The notes under the pieces: model-generated
What the model was told of the DNA's origin: nothing
What the model saw: only the letters and a program-made list of their open reading frames with translations
Database searches by the model: none
Made by a program: the position numbers and the translations under genes
Assembly: GCF_000527175.1 (NCBI RefSeq)
Contig: NZ_AZUR01000001.1
Location: 1,213,011-1,277,010, forward strand
Reading direction: 5' to 3'
Origin: Pseudogulbenkiania sp. MAI-1
GTDB taxonomy: Bacteria > Pseudomonadota > Gammaproteobacteria > Burkholderiales > Chromobacteriaceae
Length of the DNA: 64,000 nucleotides
Part shown: one piece after another, positions 24,216-32,370 of the stretch
How the letters are laid out: each line of letters starts with the position of its first letter
Position numbering within the stretch: the first letter of the stretch is position 1

Positions 24216-26114
24216 ATGCCTGATATTCGCCTGCCCGACGGCTCCGTCCGTTCCTTCGATAAACCGGTTTCGGTGTACGAGGTCGCCGCCTCCATCGGCA
24301 CCGGTCTGGCGCGCGCCTCGCTGGCCGGCCGAGTCGACGGCCAGCTCGTCGATACCAGCTACGTGATCGACCGCGATGCGGACCTGGCCATTGTCACCGA
24401 CAAGGATGCCGACGGCCTGTCCATCATTCGTCACTCCACCGCCCACCTGCTGGCCTACGCCGTCAAGGAACTGTTCCCCGAGGCGCAGGTGACGATCGGG
24501 CCGGAGATCGAGAACGGCTTCTACTACGACTTCAGCTACAAGCGCCCGTTCACGCCGGAAGACCTGGCCGCGATCGAGCAGAAAATGACCGAGCTCGCCA
24601 AGAAGGACATCCCGGTCGAGCGCTACGAACTGCCGCGCGACGAGGCGATCGCCTACTTCAAGTCGATCGGCGAGCACTACAAGGCCGAGATCATCGAGTC
24701 GATCCCGCAGGGCGAGGTGCTGTCGCTGTACCGTGAAGGCGATTTCACCGACCTGTGCCGCGGCCCGCACGTGCCGTCCACCGGCAAGCTCAAGGTGTTC
24801 AAGCTGATGAAGGTGGCCGGCGCCTACTGGCGCGGCGACAGCCGGAACGAGATGCTGCAGCGCGTCTACGGCACCGCCTGGGCCAAGAAGGAAGACCTGG
24901 CACAATACCTTTATATGCTGGAAGAAGCCGAGAAGCGTGACCACCGCAAACTCGGCAAGCAACTCGACCTGTTCCACCTGCAGGACGAAGCGCCGGGCAT
25001 GGTGTTTTGGCATCCCAAGGGCTGGCAGCTGTGGCAGTCGGTCGAGCAGTACATGCGCCGCACCCTGGCCGAAGCCGGCTATCAGGAAATCCGCACGCCG
25101 ATGGTGATGGACCGCATCCTGTGGGAAAAATCCGGCCACTGGGAAAACTACCGCGAGAACATGTTCACCACCGAGTCGGAGAAGCGCGACTACGCGGTCA
25201 AGCCGATGAACTGCCCGGGGCATGTGCAGGTGTTCAACCAGGGCTTGCGCTCCTATCGCGACCTGCCGCTGCGCTACGCCGAGTTCGGCGCCTGCCACCG
25301 CAACGAGCCGTCCGGCGCGCTGCACGGCATCATGCGCGTGCGCGGCTTCGTGCAGGACGATGCCCACATCTTCTGTGCCGAAGAGCAGATCATCGAAGAG
25401 GCGCGCGCCTTCAACGAGCTGACCATGCGCGTCTACCGCCAGTTCGGTTTCGACAACGTCTCGGTCAAGCTGTCGCTGCGCCCGGAGAAATACGCCGGTA
25501 CGCTGGAGGCGTGGGATCGCGCCGAGAACGGCCTGCGCGAAGCGCTGCGTGCCTGTGGCATCGAATGGGAAGAGCTGCCGGGCGAGGGCGCGTTCTACGG
25601 CCCGAAGATCGAATACCACATCAAGGATGCGCTCGGCCGTTCGTGGCAGTGCGGCACGCTGCAGCTCGACTACGTCCTGCCGGAGCGCCTGGGGGCCGAA
25701 TACGTGGCCGAGGACAACAGCCGCAAGCGCCCGGTGATGCTGCACCGGGCCATCCTGGGTTCGCTCGAGCGCTTCCTCGGCATCCTGATCGAGAACCATG
25801 CCGGCGCCTTCCCGCTGTGGCTGGCGCCGGTGCAGATGGTGGTGATGAACATCACCGAAGCGCAGGCCGACTACGCTTCCGCTGTGGCGCAAACGCTGAA
25901 AAAACAAGGCTTCCGCGTCGAACTCGACTTGAGGAATGAAAAGATCAGCTATAAAATCCGCGAACACAGTCTGCAAAAGCTGCCGTACCAGATCATCGTG
26001 GGCGACAAGGAAAAAGCAGACGGTCTGATTGCCGTTCGTGCCCGTGGCGAAGACTTGGGTCAGCTGACCTTGGACGACTTCGCGGCACGCCTGAAGGCCG
26101 ACATGCCTCAGTGA
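24216..26114 (+). CDS. thrS: Threonyl-tRNA synthetase
   Basis: 632 aa, class II synthetase. The order is an N-terminal TGS domain (MPDIRLPDGSVRSFD), the editing domain with HSTAHLLAYAVKELFP (His of the HxxxH site) and DLCRGPHVPSTG (second metal site), a catalytic core with VKPMNCPGHVQVF (zinc Cys), FGACHRNEPSGALHGIMRVRGFVQDDAHIFC (motif 2), and a C-terminal anticodon-binding domain. It is first in the thrS-infC-rpmI-rplT-pheS-pheT-ihfA-merR cluster. The 170 bases between tRNA-Val and thrS contain the terminator; no tRNA-like operator was identified by eye. Confidence 0.97.
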   Translation: MPDIRLPDGSVRSFDKPVSVYEVAASIGTGLARASLAGRVDGQLVDTSYVIDRDADLAIVTDKDADGLSIIRHSTAHLLAYAVKELFPEAQVTIGPEIENGFYYDFSYKRPFTPEDLAAIEQKMTELAKKDIPVERYELPRDEAIAYFKSIGEHYKAEIIESIPQGEVLSLYREGDFTDLCRGPHVPSTGKLKVFKLMKVAGAYWRGDSRNEMLQRVYGTAWAKKEDLAQYLYMLEEAEKRDHRKLGKQLDLFHLQDEAPGMVFWHPKGWQLWQSVEQYMRRTLAEAGYQEIRTPMVMDRILWEKSGHWENYRENMFTTESEKRDYAVKPMNCPGHVQVFNQGLRSYRDLPLRYAEFGACHRNEPSGALHGIMRVRGFVQDDAHIFCAEEQIIEEARAFNELTMRVYRQFGFDNVSVKLSLRPEKYAGTLEAWDRAENGLREALRACGIEWEELPGEGAFYGPKIEYHIKDALGRSWQCGTLQLDYVLPERLGAEYVAEDNSRKRPVMLHRAILGSLERFLGILIENHAGAFPLWLAPVQMVVMNITEAQADYASAVAQTLKKQGFRVELDLRNEKISYKIREHSLQKLPYQIIVGDKEKADGLIAVRARGEDLGQLTLDDFAARLKADMPQ

Positions 26115-26156
26115 TGCAGCATCAGGCTTGATGAACCGTTAATAGGAGATTTGGCT

Positions 26157-26675
26157 ATAGCTCAGGAACGTGAAGCACGGATCAACGGGGAAATTACCGC
26201 CCGTGAGGTCCGTCTGGTAGGTAAGGAAGGCGAGCAGCTCGGCATCGTGAGTCTGCGTGAGGCAATGGCAGCGGCCGAGGAGTTGGATATCGATCTGGTT
26301 GAGATTTCTCCAACCGCTCAGCCGCCTGTCTGCAAGCTGATGGACTACGGCAAGTTCAAGTACGAGCAGTCCAAGAAGCGTCACGAGGCCAAGCTCAAGC
26401 AGAAGCAGGTGCAGATCAAGGAAGTCAAGTTCCGTCCGGGGACCGACGATGGCGACTACGGCGTCAAGCTGCGCAACCTGGTCCGCTTCCTGAGCGACGG
26501 CGATAAGGCCAAGGTCACGCTGCGTTTCCGCGGTCGTGAAATGGCCCACCAGGATATCGGCTTGGCCCTGCTCAAGCGGGTCGAGGCCGATCTGGCCGAA
26601 GTCGGCACGGTGGAGCAGTTCCCGCGCCTGGAAGGTCGCCAGATGGTGATGATGATTGCCCCGAAAAAGAAATAA
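26157..26675 (+). CDS. infC: Translation initiation factor IF-3, apparent non-canonical AUA start
   Basis: 172 aa from an ATA codon at 26157. IF-3 binds the 30S subunit and rejects non-AUG starts. The N-domain (REARINGEITAREVRLVG...DIDLVEISPTAQPPVCKLMDYGKFKYEQ), basic linker and C-domain (VKFRPGTDDGDYGVKLRNLVRFL) are clear. No ATG exists near the start. The AGGAGA ribosome site (26144-26149) is 2 bases from a TTG at 26151 but 8 bases from ATA 26157, so ATA fits the spacing better; a TTG start would add two residues. E. coli infC uses AUU for autoregulation. Confidence 0.93.
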   Translation: MAQEREARINGEITAREVRLVGKEGEQLGIVSLREAMAAAEELDIDLVEISPTAQPPVCKLMDYGKFKYEQSKKRHEAKLKQKQVQIKEVKFRPGTDDGDYGVKLRNLVRFLSDGDKAKVTLRFRGREMAHQDIGLALLKRVEADLAEVGTVEQFPRLEGRQMVMMIAPKKK

Positions 26676-26721
26676 TCGGGTATAATCAGCGGTTTGACAC
26701 GGCAGGTTCGCCTGCCGTGTT
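26656..26721 (+). promoter_or_regulatory. Promoter-like site and UUCG hairpin in the rpmI leader
   Basis: TTGCCC (26656-26661) and TATAAT (26681-26686) sit 19 bases apart at the end of infC. They are followed at 26697-26720 by a perfect 10-bp stem ACACGGCAGG / CCTGCCGTGT closed by a TTCG loop, then TGATTTTG. It may be a leader structure for L20 autoregulation, a stabiliser or a weak terminator; the role is not determined. Confidence 0.55.
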
Positions 26722-26827
26722 GATTTTGTGGCGCTCCGGCGTTGCAACAAAAAGCGGGACGTCACGGTTTGCAAGCATCGAAAGATCACCGTGCGTCGGA
26801 TCTAAAGAAATTCAGCAGGAGTTTTCC

Positions 26828-27025
26828 ATGCCGAAGATGAAGACCAAGTCGAGCGCGAAAAAGCGCCTGAAAGTACTGGGTAGTGGTGGTGTAAAGCGCT
26901 CCATGGCGTTCAAGCGTCACATCCTGACCAAGAAAACCACCAAGAACAAGCGCCAGCTGCGTGGTACCACCATGGTAGACGCAACGAACATGGCGTCCGT
27001 TCGCGCAATGATGCCCTACGCTTAA
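26828..27025 (+). CDS. rpmI: 50S ribosomal protein L35
   Basis: 65 aa, very basic: MPKMKTKSSAKKRLKVLGSG...GTTMVDATNMASVRAMMPYA, an evident L35. The start ATG 26828 has a CAGGAG site about 6 bases upstream. It lies 152 bases after infC behind the UUCG hairpin and 12 bases before rplT, the usual L35-L20 pair whose translation is autoregulated by L20. Confidence 0.97.
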   Translation: MPKMKTKSSAKKRLKVLGSGGVKRSMAFKRHILTKKTTKNKRQLRGTTMVDATNMASVRAMMPYA

Positions 27026-27037
27026 GGAGTTTGATCA

Positions 27038-27394
27038 ATGCCACGTGTTAAACGCGGTGTAACCGCTCGCGCTCGTCACAAGAAAATCCTTGCCCTGGCG
27101 AAAGGCTATCGCGGCCGTCGCAAGAACGTCTATCGCATCGCCAAACAGGCGGTGATGAAAGCCGGTCAGTACGCTTACCGCGACCGTCGTCAGAAGAAGC
27201 GCCAGTTCCGTCAACTGTGGATCGCCCGTATCAACGCCGGTGCGCGTGAACTGGGTCTGTCCTACAGCAAGTTCATGAACGGTCTGAAGAAAGCCGCCAT
27301 CGAAATCGACCGCAAGGTCCTGGCCGACCTGGCCGTGTTCGACAAGCCGGCTTTTGCCCAGATCGTTGAAAAAGCGAAAGCAAGCCTCGCTTAA
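27038..27394 (+). CDS. rplT: 50S ribosomal protein L20
   Basis: 118 aa: MPRVKRGVTARARHKKILALAKGYRGRRKNVYRIAKQAVMKAGQYAYRDRR, typical L20. A TAAGGAG site precedes ATG 27038. L20 is an early 23S-rRNA assembly protein and represses rpmI-rplT in known systems. The strong hairpin at 27411-27432 ends or attenuates the transcript before pheS. Confidence 0.97.
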   Translation: MPRVKRGVTARARHKKILALAKGYRGRRKNVYRIAKQAVMKAGQYAYRDRRQKKRQFRQLWIARINAGARELGLSYSKFMNGLKKAAIEIDRKVLADLAVFDKPAFAQIVEKAKASLA

Positions 27395-27410
27395 TCGCTG
27401 GACGGTCAAA

Positions 27411-27439
27411 AGGGAGGCAGTGATGCCTCCCTTTTTTTT
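27411..27439 (+). terminator. Intrinsic terminator after rplT (overlaps a candidate leader ORF)
   Basis: A 9-bp stem AGGGAGGCA / TGCCTCCCT with a GTGA loop is followed by a T8 tract. The same sequence carries a GGGAGG ribosome site and the ATG of the candidate Phe-leader peptide, so the hairpin would also hide that start. Confidence 0.85.
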
Positions 27440-27461
27440 ACACGCTTTTCGAGATGGCTGA
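27423..27461 (+). CDS. Candidate phenylalanine leader peptide (PheM-like) upstream of pheST
   Basis: A 12-codon ORF, M-P-P-F-F-L-H-A-F-R-D-G, has three Phe residues. It has a GGGAGG site 5 bases before its ATG, ends in TGA at 27459-27461, and is followed at once by a 12-bp hairpin (27457-27492) and a TTTCTT tail before pheS. In E. coli pheST is controlled by attenuation through PheM ([14 protein letters not shown]). Two of the three Phe codons lie in the T tract of the rplT terminator and could be accidental, so this is a prediction. Confidence 0.5.
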   Translation: MPPFFLHAFRDG

Positions 27462-27498
27462 CCAGACCGCCGGACCATCCGGTCTGGCCAGCTTTCTT
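27457..27498 (+). promoter_or_regulatory. Candidate attenuator hairpin in the pheS leader
   Basis: GCTG-A-CCAGACCG pairs with CGGTCTGG-C-CAGC, 12 base pairs with one A-C mismatch and a 10-base loop, followed by TTTCTT. The hairpin begins within the last codons of the leader ORF and lies 21-60 bases before the pheS ATG, the placement expected of a transcription attenuator. Confidence 0.55.
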
Positions 27499-27518
27499 AC
27501 GCATACGGTGTGAGCTAC

Positions 27519-28502
27519 ATGAACAATGTCGACACGATTCTCGAGTCGGGGCTGTCCGCGCTGGACGCGGTGCAGGATCTGGTGGAACTGGAGCAGGTCA
27601 AGGCGCGCTACCTCGGCAAGAGCGGCGAGCTGACCGAGTTGCTCAAGCAACTGGGCAAGCTGCCGGCCGAGGAGCGCAAGGTGGCCGGTGCTGCCATCAA
27701 CGCGGCCAAGCAAGCCTTCGAAGCGCGCCACAACGAGCGCCGCGACCTCATCAACGCCGACAAGCTGGCACGCCAGCTCGCGGCCGAATCGCTGGACGTG
27801 ACCCTGCCGGGGCGCGGCAGTGCGGTGGGTGGGCTGCACCCGGTCACGCTGACGCTGGAGCGCATCGCCACGCTGTTTCGCAGTCTGGGCTTCGAGGTGG
27901 CCGATGGCCCGGAAATCGAAACCGACTTCCACAACTTCCAGGCGCTGAACATCCCCGAGAACCACCCGGCGCGCGCCATGCAGGATACCTTCTACGTGGA
28001 AGGCGGCGACGTGTTGCGCACCCACACCTCGCCGATCCAGGTGCGTTACATGCTGAACAACGAGCCGCCGATCAAGATCGTCGCGCCGGGCCGCGTGTAT
28101 CGTGTCGACTCCGACGCTACCCACTCGCCGATGTTCCACCAGATGGAAGGCCTTTGGGTGGATCAGGACGTCAGCTTCGCCGATCTCAAGGCCACCGTCA
28201 CCGACTTCCTGCGCCGCTTCTTCGAGCGCGACGACCTGCAGGTGCGCTTCCGCCCGTCGTTCTTCCCGTTCACCGAGCCGTCGGCCGAAATCGACGTACT
28301 GGGCGAGCGTGGCTGGCTCGAAGTCGGCGGCTGCGGCATGGTGCACCCGAATGTGCTGAAGAACGTCAACATCGATCCGGAAAAGTACACCGGCTTCGCC
28401 TTCGGCATCGGTCTGGATCGTTTCGCCATGCTGCGCTACGGGGTCAACGACCTGCGCCTGTTCTTCGAGAACGATCTCAATTTCCTCAAACAGTTCAACT
28501 GA
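27519..28502 (+). CDS. pheS: Phenylalanyl-tRNA synthetase alpha subunit
   Basis: 327 aa. The N-terminal coiled coil is followed by the class II catalytic core: HPVTLTLERIATLFRSLGFEVADGPEIETDFHNF (motif 1), HTSPIQVRYM and GRVYRVDSDATHSPMFHQMEG (motif 2), and GFAFGIGLDRFAMLRYGVNDLR (motif 3). It forms an alpha2-beta2 enzyme with PheT. The start is ATG 27519 (MNNVDTILESGL); a GTG at 27510 is less likely. Confidence 0.96.
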   Translation: MNNVDTILESGLSALDAVQDLVELEQVKARYLGKSGELTELLKQLGKLPAEERKVAGAAINAAKQAFEARHNERRDLINADKLARQLAAESLDVTLPGRGSAVGGLHPVTLTLERIATLFRSLGFEVADGPEIETDFHNFQALNIPENHPARAMQDTFYVEGGDVLRTHTSPIQVRYMLNNEPPIKIVAPGRVYRVDSDATHSPMFHQMEGLWVDQDVSFADLKATVTDFLRRFFERDDLQVRFRPSFFPFTEPSAEIDVLGERGWLEVGGCGMVHPNVLKNVNIDPEKYTGFAFGIGLDRFAMLRYGVNDLRLFFENDLNFLKQFN

Positions 28503-28525
28503 TCGCGGGCAGGGGAATACACACA

Positions 28526-30886
28526 ATGCAATTTTCCGAACAGTGGCTGCGTAGCTGGGTCAATCCGTCCCTGAATACCGACGAGCTTTCCTACCTGTTG
28601 ACCATGGCCGGCCTCGAGGTCGAGGAGGTCAATGCCGCGGCACCGGCCTTCAGTGGCGTGGTGATCGCCGAGGTCAAGGAAGTCGTCAAGCACGAGAACG
28701 CCGACCGCCTGCGTGTGACCAAGGTAGACGCCGGCACCGGTGAGCTGATCCAGATCGTCTGCGGCGCGCCGAACGTCGCCGTCGGCTTGAAAGTGCCGTG
28801 CGCCTTGCCGGGCGCCGTGTTGCCGGGTGATTTCAAGATCAAGCCGACCAAGATGCGCGGCGTCGAGTCCGGCGGCATGCTGTGTTCCGGCAAGGAACTG
28901 GGGGTGCCGGACGAGGCCGACGGCCTGCTGGTGCTGCCGGCCGATGCGCCGGTCGGCATGAGCATCCGCGACTACCTGGCGCTGGACGACAGCCTGTTTA
29001 CCCTCAAGATCACCCCGAACCGGGCCGATTGCCTGTCGATCAAAGGCCTGGCCCGCGAGGTGGCGGCGCTGACCGACAGCGCCTTGCAGGCGGTGGCGAT
29101 CACCCCGGTGGTGCCCGCGCATGACCAGACCGTGCCAGTACGCATCGACGCCCCGCAAGGCTGCGGCCGTTACATCGGCCGCGTGGTGAAAGGGGTCAAC
29201 GCTGCCGCGCCGACACCAGACTGGATGAAGCGCCGCCTGGAGCGTTCTGGTCTGCGTTCGATCTCGGCCATCGTCGACGTCACCAATTACATCCTGCTGG
29301 AACTCGGCCAGCCGATGCACGCCTTCGATCTGGCCAAGCTGGATGGCGCCATCAACGTGCGCATGGCCCGCGCCGGCGAGAAGCTGGTTTGCCTTAACGA
29401 GCAGGAAGTCGAGCTGGCCGAGAATCTGCTGGTGATCGCCGACGACGCCAAGCCTCTGGCCATCGCCGGCATCATGGGCGGCCTGGAGAGCGGTGTCACG
29501 ACGGCTTCGCAGGATGTATTTCTCGAGAGCGCGTTCTTTGCGCCGGAGATGATCGCCGGCAAGGCGCGCGAGCTGGGCTTCGGTTCCGATTCGTCCTACC
29601 GTTTCGAACGCGGGGTGGACTTCCAGCAGCAGCGTGATGCCATCGAGCGTGCCACCGCGTTGATCATCGAGATCTGCGGTGGCGAGGCCGGTCCGCTGAC
29701 CGAGGCGCTGGGCCAGCTGCCGCAGCGCCAGGCCGTGGCGGTGCGCAGTGCGCGCGTCAACAAGGTCCTTGGCCTGGAACTGGCGTCCGAGGCCATCGCC
29801 GGTATCTTCACCCGCTTGGGGTTGAACTTCGATACCACCGCCGAGGGTTTTGCCGTCGCCGCCCCGGTGTTCCGCTTCGATATCGCGATCGAAGAAGATC
29901 TGATCGAGGAAGTGGCTCGTGTCTACGGCTACGATGCGATTCCGTCCGACGCCCCGCGCTCGCGCATGAAGATGCTGCCTCTGCCGGAAACGCGCCGGCC
30001 GCGCGAACAGATCCGTCAGCAACTGGCGGCCCGCGATTATCAGGAAGTCGTCACTTACGCCTTCGTCGACGAGCGGTGGGAGCGCGACTTCGCCGGGAAC
30101 GCCGATCCGGTCAAGCTGATCAACCCGATCGCGGCCCAGATGAGCGTGATGCGTTCGACCCTGCTGGGTGGCCTGGTCGACGTGCTGGTCGGCAACGTCA
30201 ACCGCAAGCAGCCGCGCGTGCGGGTGTTCGAAGTGGCCCGGACTTTCCACAAATCGGCCGAGGGCTTCGCCCAGCCGGAAAAGATCGCCGGCCTTGCCTG
30301 GGGTTCCCGCCTACCTGAGCAGTGGGGGGCCAAGACCGAGCGGGTGGACTTCTTCGACGTCAAGGCCGACGTCGAAGCGCTGCTTCATCCGCATCAGGCC
30401 GAGTTCCGCAAGGCGGCTCACCCTGCCTGCCACCCGGGCCGCTGCGCCGAAATCTTCCTGGCCGGCCAACTGGTCGGGGTTATCGGTGAACTGCACCCGC
30501 AGTGGGTGCAGCAGTATGATCTGCCTTCCGCCCCGGTTGTGTTCGAACTGGAATACGCCGTCGTGGAAGCCCAGCGTCACGTCAAGGCGCGCCAGGTCAG
30601 CAAGTTCCAACCGGTGCGCCGCGACCTGGCGCTGGTAGTGGATGAAGAGGTGGAAGTCGGCGCCATGCTGGCCAGTTTCCGTCAGGCGGCATCCGAGATC
30701 GTCAGCGAAATAGCGCTGTTCGACGTCTACCGTGGTAAGGGGATACCGGAAGGCAAGAAGAGCCTGGCTTTCCGCATCCTGCTGCAGGATCAGACCAAGA
30801 CGCTGACCGATACCGAGGTGGAAGAGGTGGTGAGCGTCCTGCTCGAGGCGGTCTCGGCCAACCATGGGGCGACCTTGCGCCTCTGA
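28526..30886 (+). CDS. pheT: Phenylalanyl-tRNA synthetase beta subunit
   Basis: 786 aa. Domains in order are the N-terminal part with an EMAP/tRNA-binding fold (VVIAEVKEVVKHENADRLRVTKVDAG, VCGAPNV), B3/B4 editing (PNRADCLSIKGLAREVAALT; VDVTNYILLELGQPMHAFDL), B5, the catalytic-like fold (PISA-type MSVMRSTLLGGLVDVL), and a C-terminal anticodon-binding FDX domain (SKFQPVRRDLALVVDEEVEVG...DVYRGKGIPEGKKSLAFRI). The start ATG 28526 has an AGGGGAA site. It is 23 bases after pheS. Confidence 0.96.
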   Translation: MQFSEQWLRSWVNPSLNTDELSYLLTMAGLEVEEVNAAAPAFSGVVIAEVKEVVKHENADRLRVTKVDAGTGELIQIVCGAPNVAVGLKVPCALPGAVLPGDFKIKPTKMRGVESGGMLCSGKELGVPDEADGLLVLPADAPVGMSIRDYLALDDSLFTLKITPNRADCLSIKGLAREVAALTDSALQAVAITPVVPAHDQTVPVRIDAPQGCGRYIGRVVKGVNAAAPTPDWMKRRLERSGLRSISAIVDVTNYILLELGQPMHAFDLAKLDGAINVRMARAGEKLVCLNEQEVELAENLLVIADDAKPLAIAGIMGGLESGVTTASQDVFLESAFFAPEMIAGKARELGFGSDSSYRFERGVDFQQQRDAIERATALIIEICGGEAGPLTEALGQLPQRQAVAVRSARVNKVLGLELASEAIAGIFTRLGLNFDTTAEGFAVAAPVFRFDIAIEEDLIEEVARVYGYDAIPSDAPRSRMKMLPLPETRRPREQIRQQLAARDYQEVVTYAFVDERWERDFAGNADPVKLINPIAAQMSVMRSTLLGGLVDVLVGNVNRKQPRVRVFEVARTFHKSAEGFAQPEKIAGLAWGSRLPEQWGAKTERVDFFDVKADVEALLHPHQAEFRKAAHPACHPGRCAEIFLAGQLVGVIGELHPQWVQQYDLPSAPVVFELEYAVVEAQRHVKARQVSKFQPVRRDLALVVDEEVEVGAMLASFRQAASEIVSEIALFDVYRGKGIPEGKKSLAFRILLQDQTKTLTDTEVEEVVSVLLEAVSANHGATLRL

Positions 30887-30906
30887 TCGGAATGATCGGC
30901 GGTGTA

Positions 30907-30955
30907 GCGGGCTTCCGAGCGTGCTTGCAGCGGAAGCCGCTTTGTTTTATTTTTG
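30907..30955 (+). terminator. Intrinsic terminator after pheT
   Basis: The stem GCGGGCTTCCG / CGGAAGCCGC (one bulge) with a 13-base loop is followed by TTTGTTTTATTTTT. It lies between pheT and ihfA, so ihfA expression depends on read-through or a local promoter. Confidence 0.8.
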
Positions 30956-30977
30956 ATCGGTATGTTAAGGGGTAATC

Positions 30978-31274
30978 ATGACTTTGACGAAAGCGGAGTT
31001 GGCCGACTTGTTGTTTGACAAGGTCGGGCTGAACAAGCGTGAAGCCAAGGACATGGTCGAATCTTTCTTCGAAGAGATCCGCCAGGCGCTGGAATCCGGC
31101 GATAGCGTCAAGCTGTCCGGCTTTGGCAATTTCCAGCTACGCGACAAGCCTCAACGGCCGGGGCGTAACCCCAAGACCGGGGAGGAAATTCCCATCACCG
31201 CTCGCCGGGTGGTGACTTTCCATGCAAGTCAGAAACTCAAGGGAATGGTCGAGCAACATCATGCCAATAACTGA
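30978..31274 (+). CDS. ihfA: Integration host factor alpha subunit
   Basis: 98 aa. HU/IHF fold: MTLTKAELADLLFDKVGLNKREAKDMVESFFEEIRQALESGDSVKLSGFGNFQLR, then the beta-arm KPQRPGRNPKTGEEIPITARRVVTF with the intercalating Pro. IHF bends DNA in replication, recombination and transcription. An AAGGGG site precedes ATG 30978. pheT-ihfA-merR is a conserved order. The downstream MerR gene starts inside its last 14 bases. Confidence 0.97.
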   Translation: MTLTKAELADLLFDKVGLNKREAKDMVESFFEEIRQALESGDSVKLSGFGNFQLRDKPQRPGRNPKTGEEIPITARRVVTFHASQKLKGMVEQHHANN

Positions 31275-31614
31275 GGCTGAACTGCCGCCGATTCCGCCAA
31301 AACGGTATTTCACGATTGGCGAAGTCAGCGAACTGACCGGTGTCAAGCCGCATGTGCTGCGTTACTGGGAGCAAGAGTTTTCCCAGCTGCGCCAGGTCAA
31401 GCGGCGCGGCAACCGCCGCTACTACCAGCATCACGAAGTCTTGCTGGTGCGTCGCATCCGCGGTCTGCTCTACGACGACGGTTTCACCATTCATGGTGCG
31501 CGTTTGCGTCTGGGCCAGGAAGATGCCGGCCCCGCGCCGCTGACCGCACAGGCAGTCAGGGCCGAGCTGGAATCCATTTTGGAATGGTTGAACGGCGGGA
31601 TTGGCAAGTCGTAA
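31261..31614 (+). CDS. MerR-family transcriptional regulator (ihfA-linked)
   Basis: 117 aa. MerR helix-turn-helix: YFTIGEVSELTGVKPHVLRYWEQEFSQLRQVKRRGNRRYYQHHEVLLVRRIRGLLYDDGFTIHGARLRL, followed by a short C-terminal tail with no Cys cluster or ligand domain. It starts at ATG 31261, overlapping ihfA by 14 bases. The gene is conserved beside ihfA in many beta- and gammaproteobacteria but its regulon is not established. The effector, if any, cannot be told. Confidence 0.9.
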   Translation: MPITEAELPPIPPKRYFTIGEVSELTGVKPHVLRYWEQEFSQLRQVKRRGNRRYYQHHEVLLVRRIRGLLYDDGFTIHGARLRLGQEDAGPAPLTAQAVRAELESILEWLNGGIGKS

Positions 31615-31644
31615 GAATCCATTTATAATGCGTTTCTCTTGAGT

Positions 31645-31721
<77 letters not shown>

Positions 31722-31727
31722 AAAAAC

Positions 31728-31762
31728 AAAGACTTCACGTTTTCGGACGGAAGTCTTTTTTT
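31728..31762 (+). terminator. Terminator after tRNA-Pro
   Basis: The stem AAAGACTTC / GAAGTCTTT, with an inner CGT/ACG pairing, is followed by a long T run starting 7 bases after the tRNA CCA. Confidence 0.88.
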
Positions 31763-31906
31763 TATTTTCCTTCCTCTTGTTTCGCCCCGTTTTCCGTCGT
31801 AAATATTTCCCCGCCGCTGTGCGGTGTCTAATACGCTGGTCGCATAGACGGTCTCGGCTGGGTGTTTTAGTCTATCGAATACTGATTGGTGTCTATGGCT
31901 GTCTGT

Positions 31907-32317
31907 ATGTCCGAATCCGTCGACTCGCCCTGCGTGGCCCACTGCTCTACCGCTCTTGGTGATAATGTTTGCCGGGGTTGCTTCCGGACTTTCATGGAGG
32001 TGGCCCAATGGAGTGCCTTGATGCCGGAGGACAAGCGGCGTATCTGGGGGCGTCTGGAACCGCGCAGACGCTTGGGAGACTTGGCCGGGCGGTTGGGGGG
32101 CACGTTGGACCTGGTTATGCTGGGTGACGAGGAGTGGGCGTTGATCTGGTACCAGGGGTTTACCAAGTTGCTGTTCCGTTTCGAGGCCGATGGCACCTTG
32201 CGGTTGAGCTTTCCGGAACATGCACTGGCAACCAGTCTGGGCGGGGAAGATGGAGCCCGACTTCTGGATCAGGCCAAGCGCTGGCTGGCCGATTGCAAGC
32301 CGTTGATTGGTGCTTGA
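31907..32317 (+). CDS. DUF1289 domain-containing protein
   Basis: 136 aa. The N-terminal DUF1289 (YdhL-like) cysteine motif is SPCVAHCSTALGDNVCRGCFRTFMEVAQWSALMPEDKRRIW (C-x3-C...C-x2-C, probably metal-binding), followed by a domain of about 85 residues (LGGTLDLVMLGDEEWALIWYQGFTKLLFRFEADGTLRL) that I do not recognise. Function is unknown. The start is unsure: ATG 31907 gives a normal DUF1289 N-terminus, while ATG 31895 or TTG 31886 would extend it; no clear ribosome site is visible for any of them. Confidence 0.75.
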   Translation: MSESVDSPCVAHCSTALGDNVCRGCFRTFMEVAQWSALMPEDKRRIWGRLEPRRRLGDLAGRLGGTLDLVMLGDEEWALIWYQGFTKLLFRFEADGTLRLSFPEHALATSLGGEDGARLLDQAKRWLADCKPLIGA

Positions 32318-32370
32318 GGCGGGCCGAGGACGCCGCCGGGAGGTGGCGGCATTGGGGCGAGGAGGGCGAG

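Noticed and set aside
24099..25976. 625-codon open frame antisense to thrS
   Set aside because: Shadow frame; thrS on the other strand is unambiguous.
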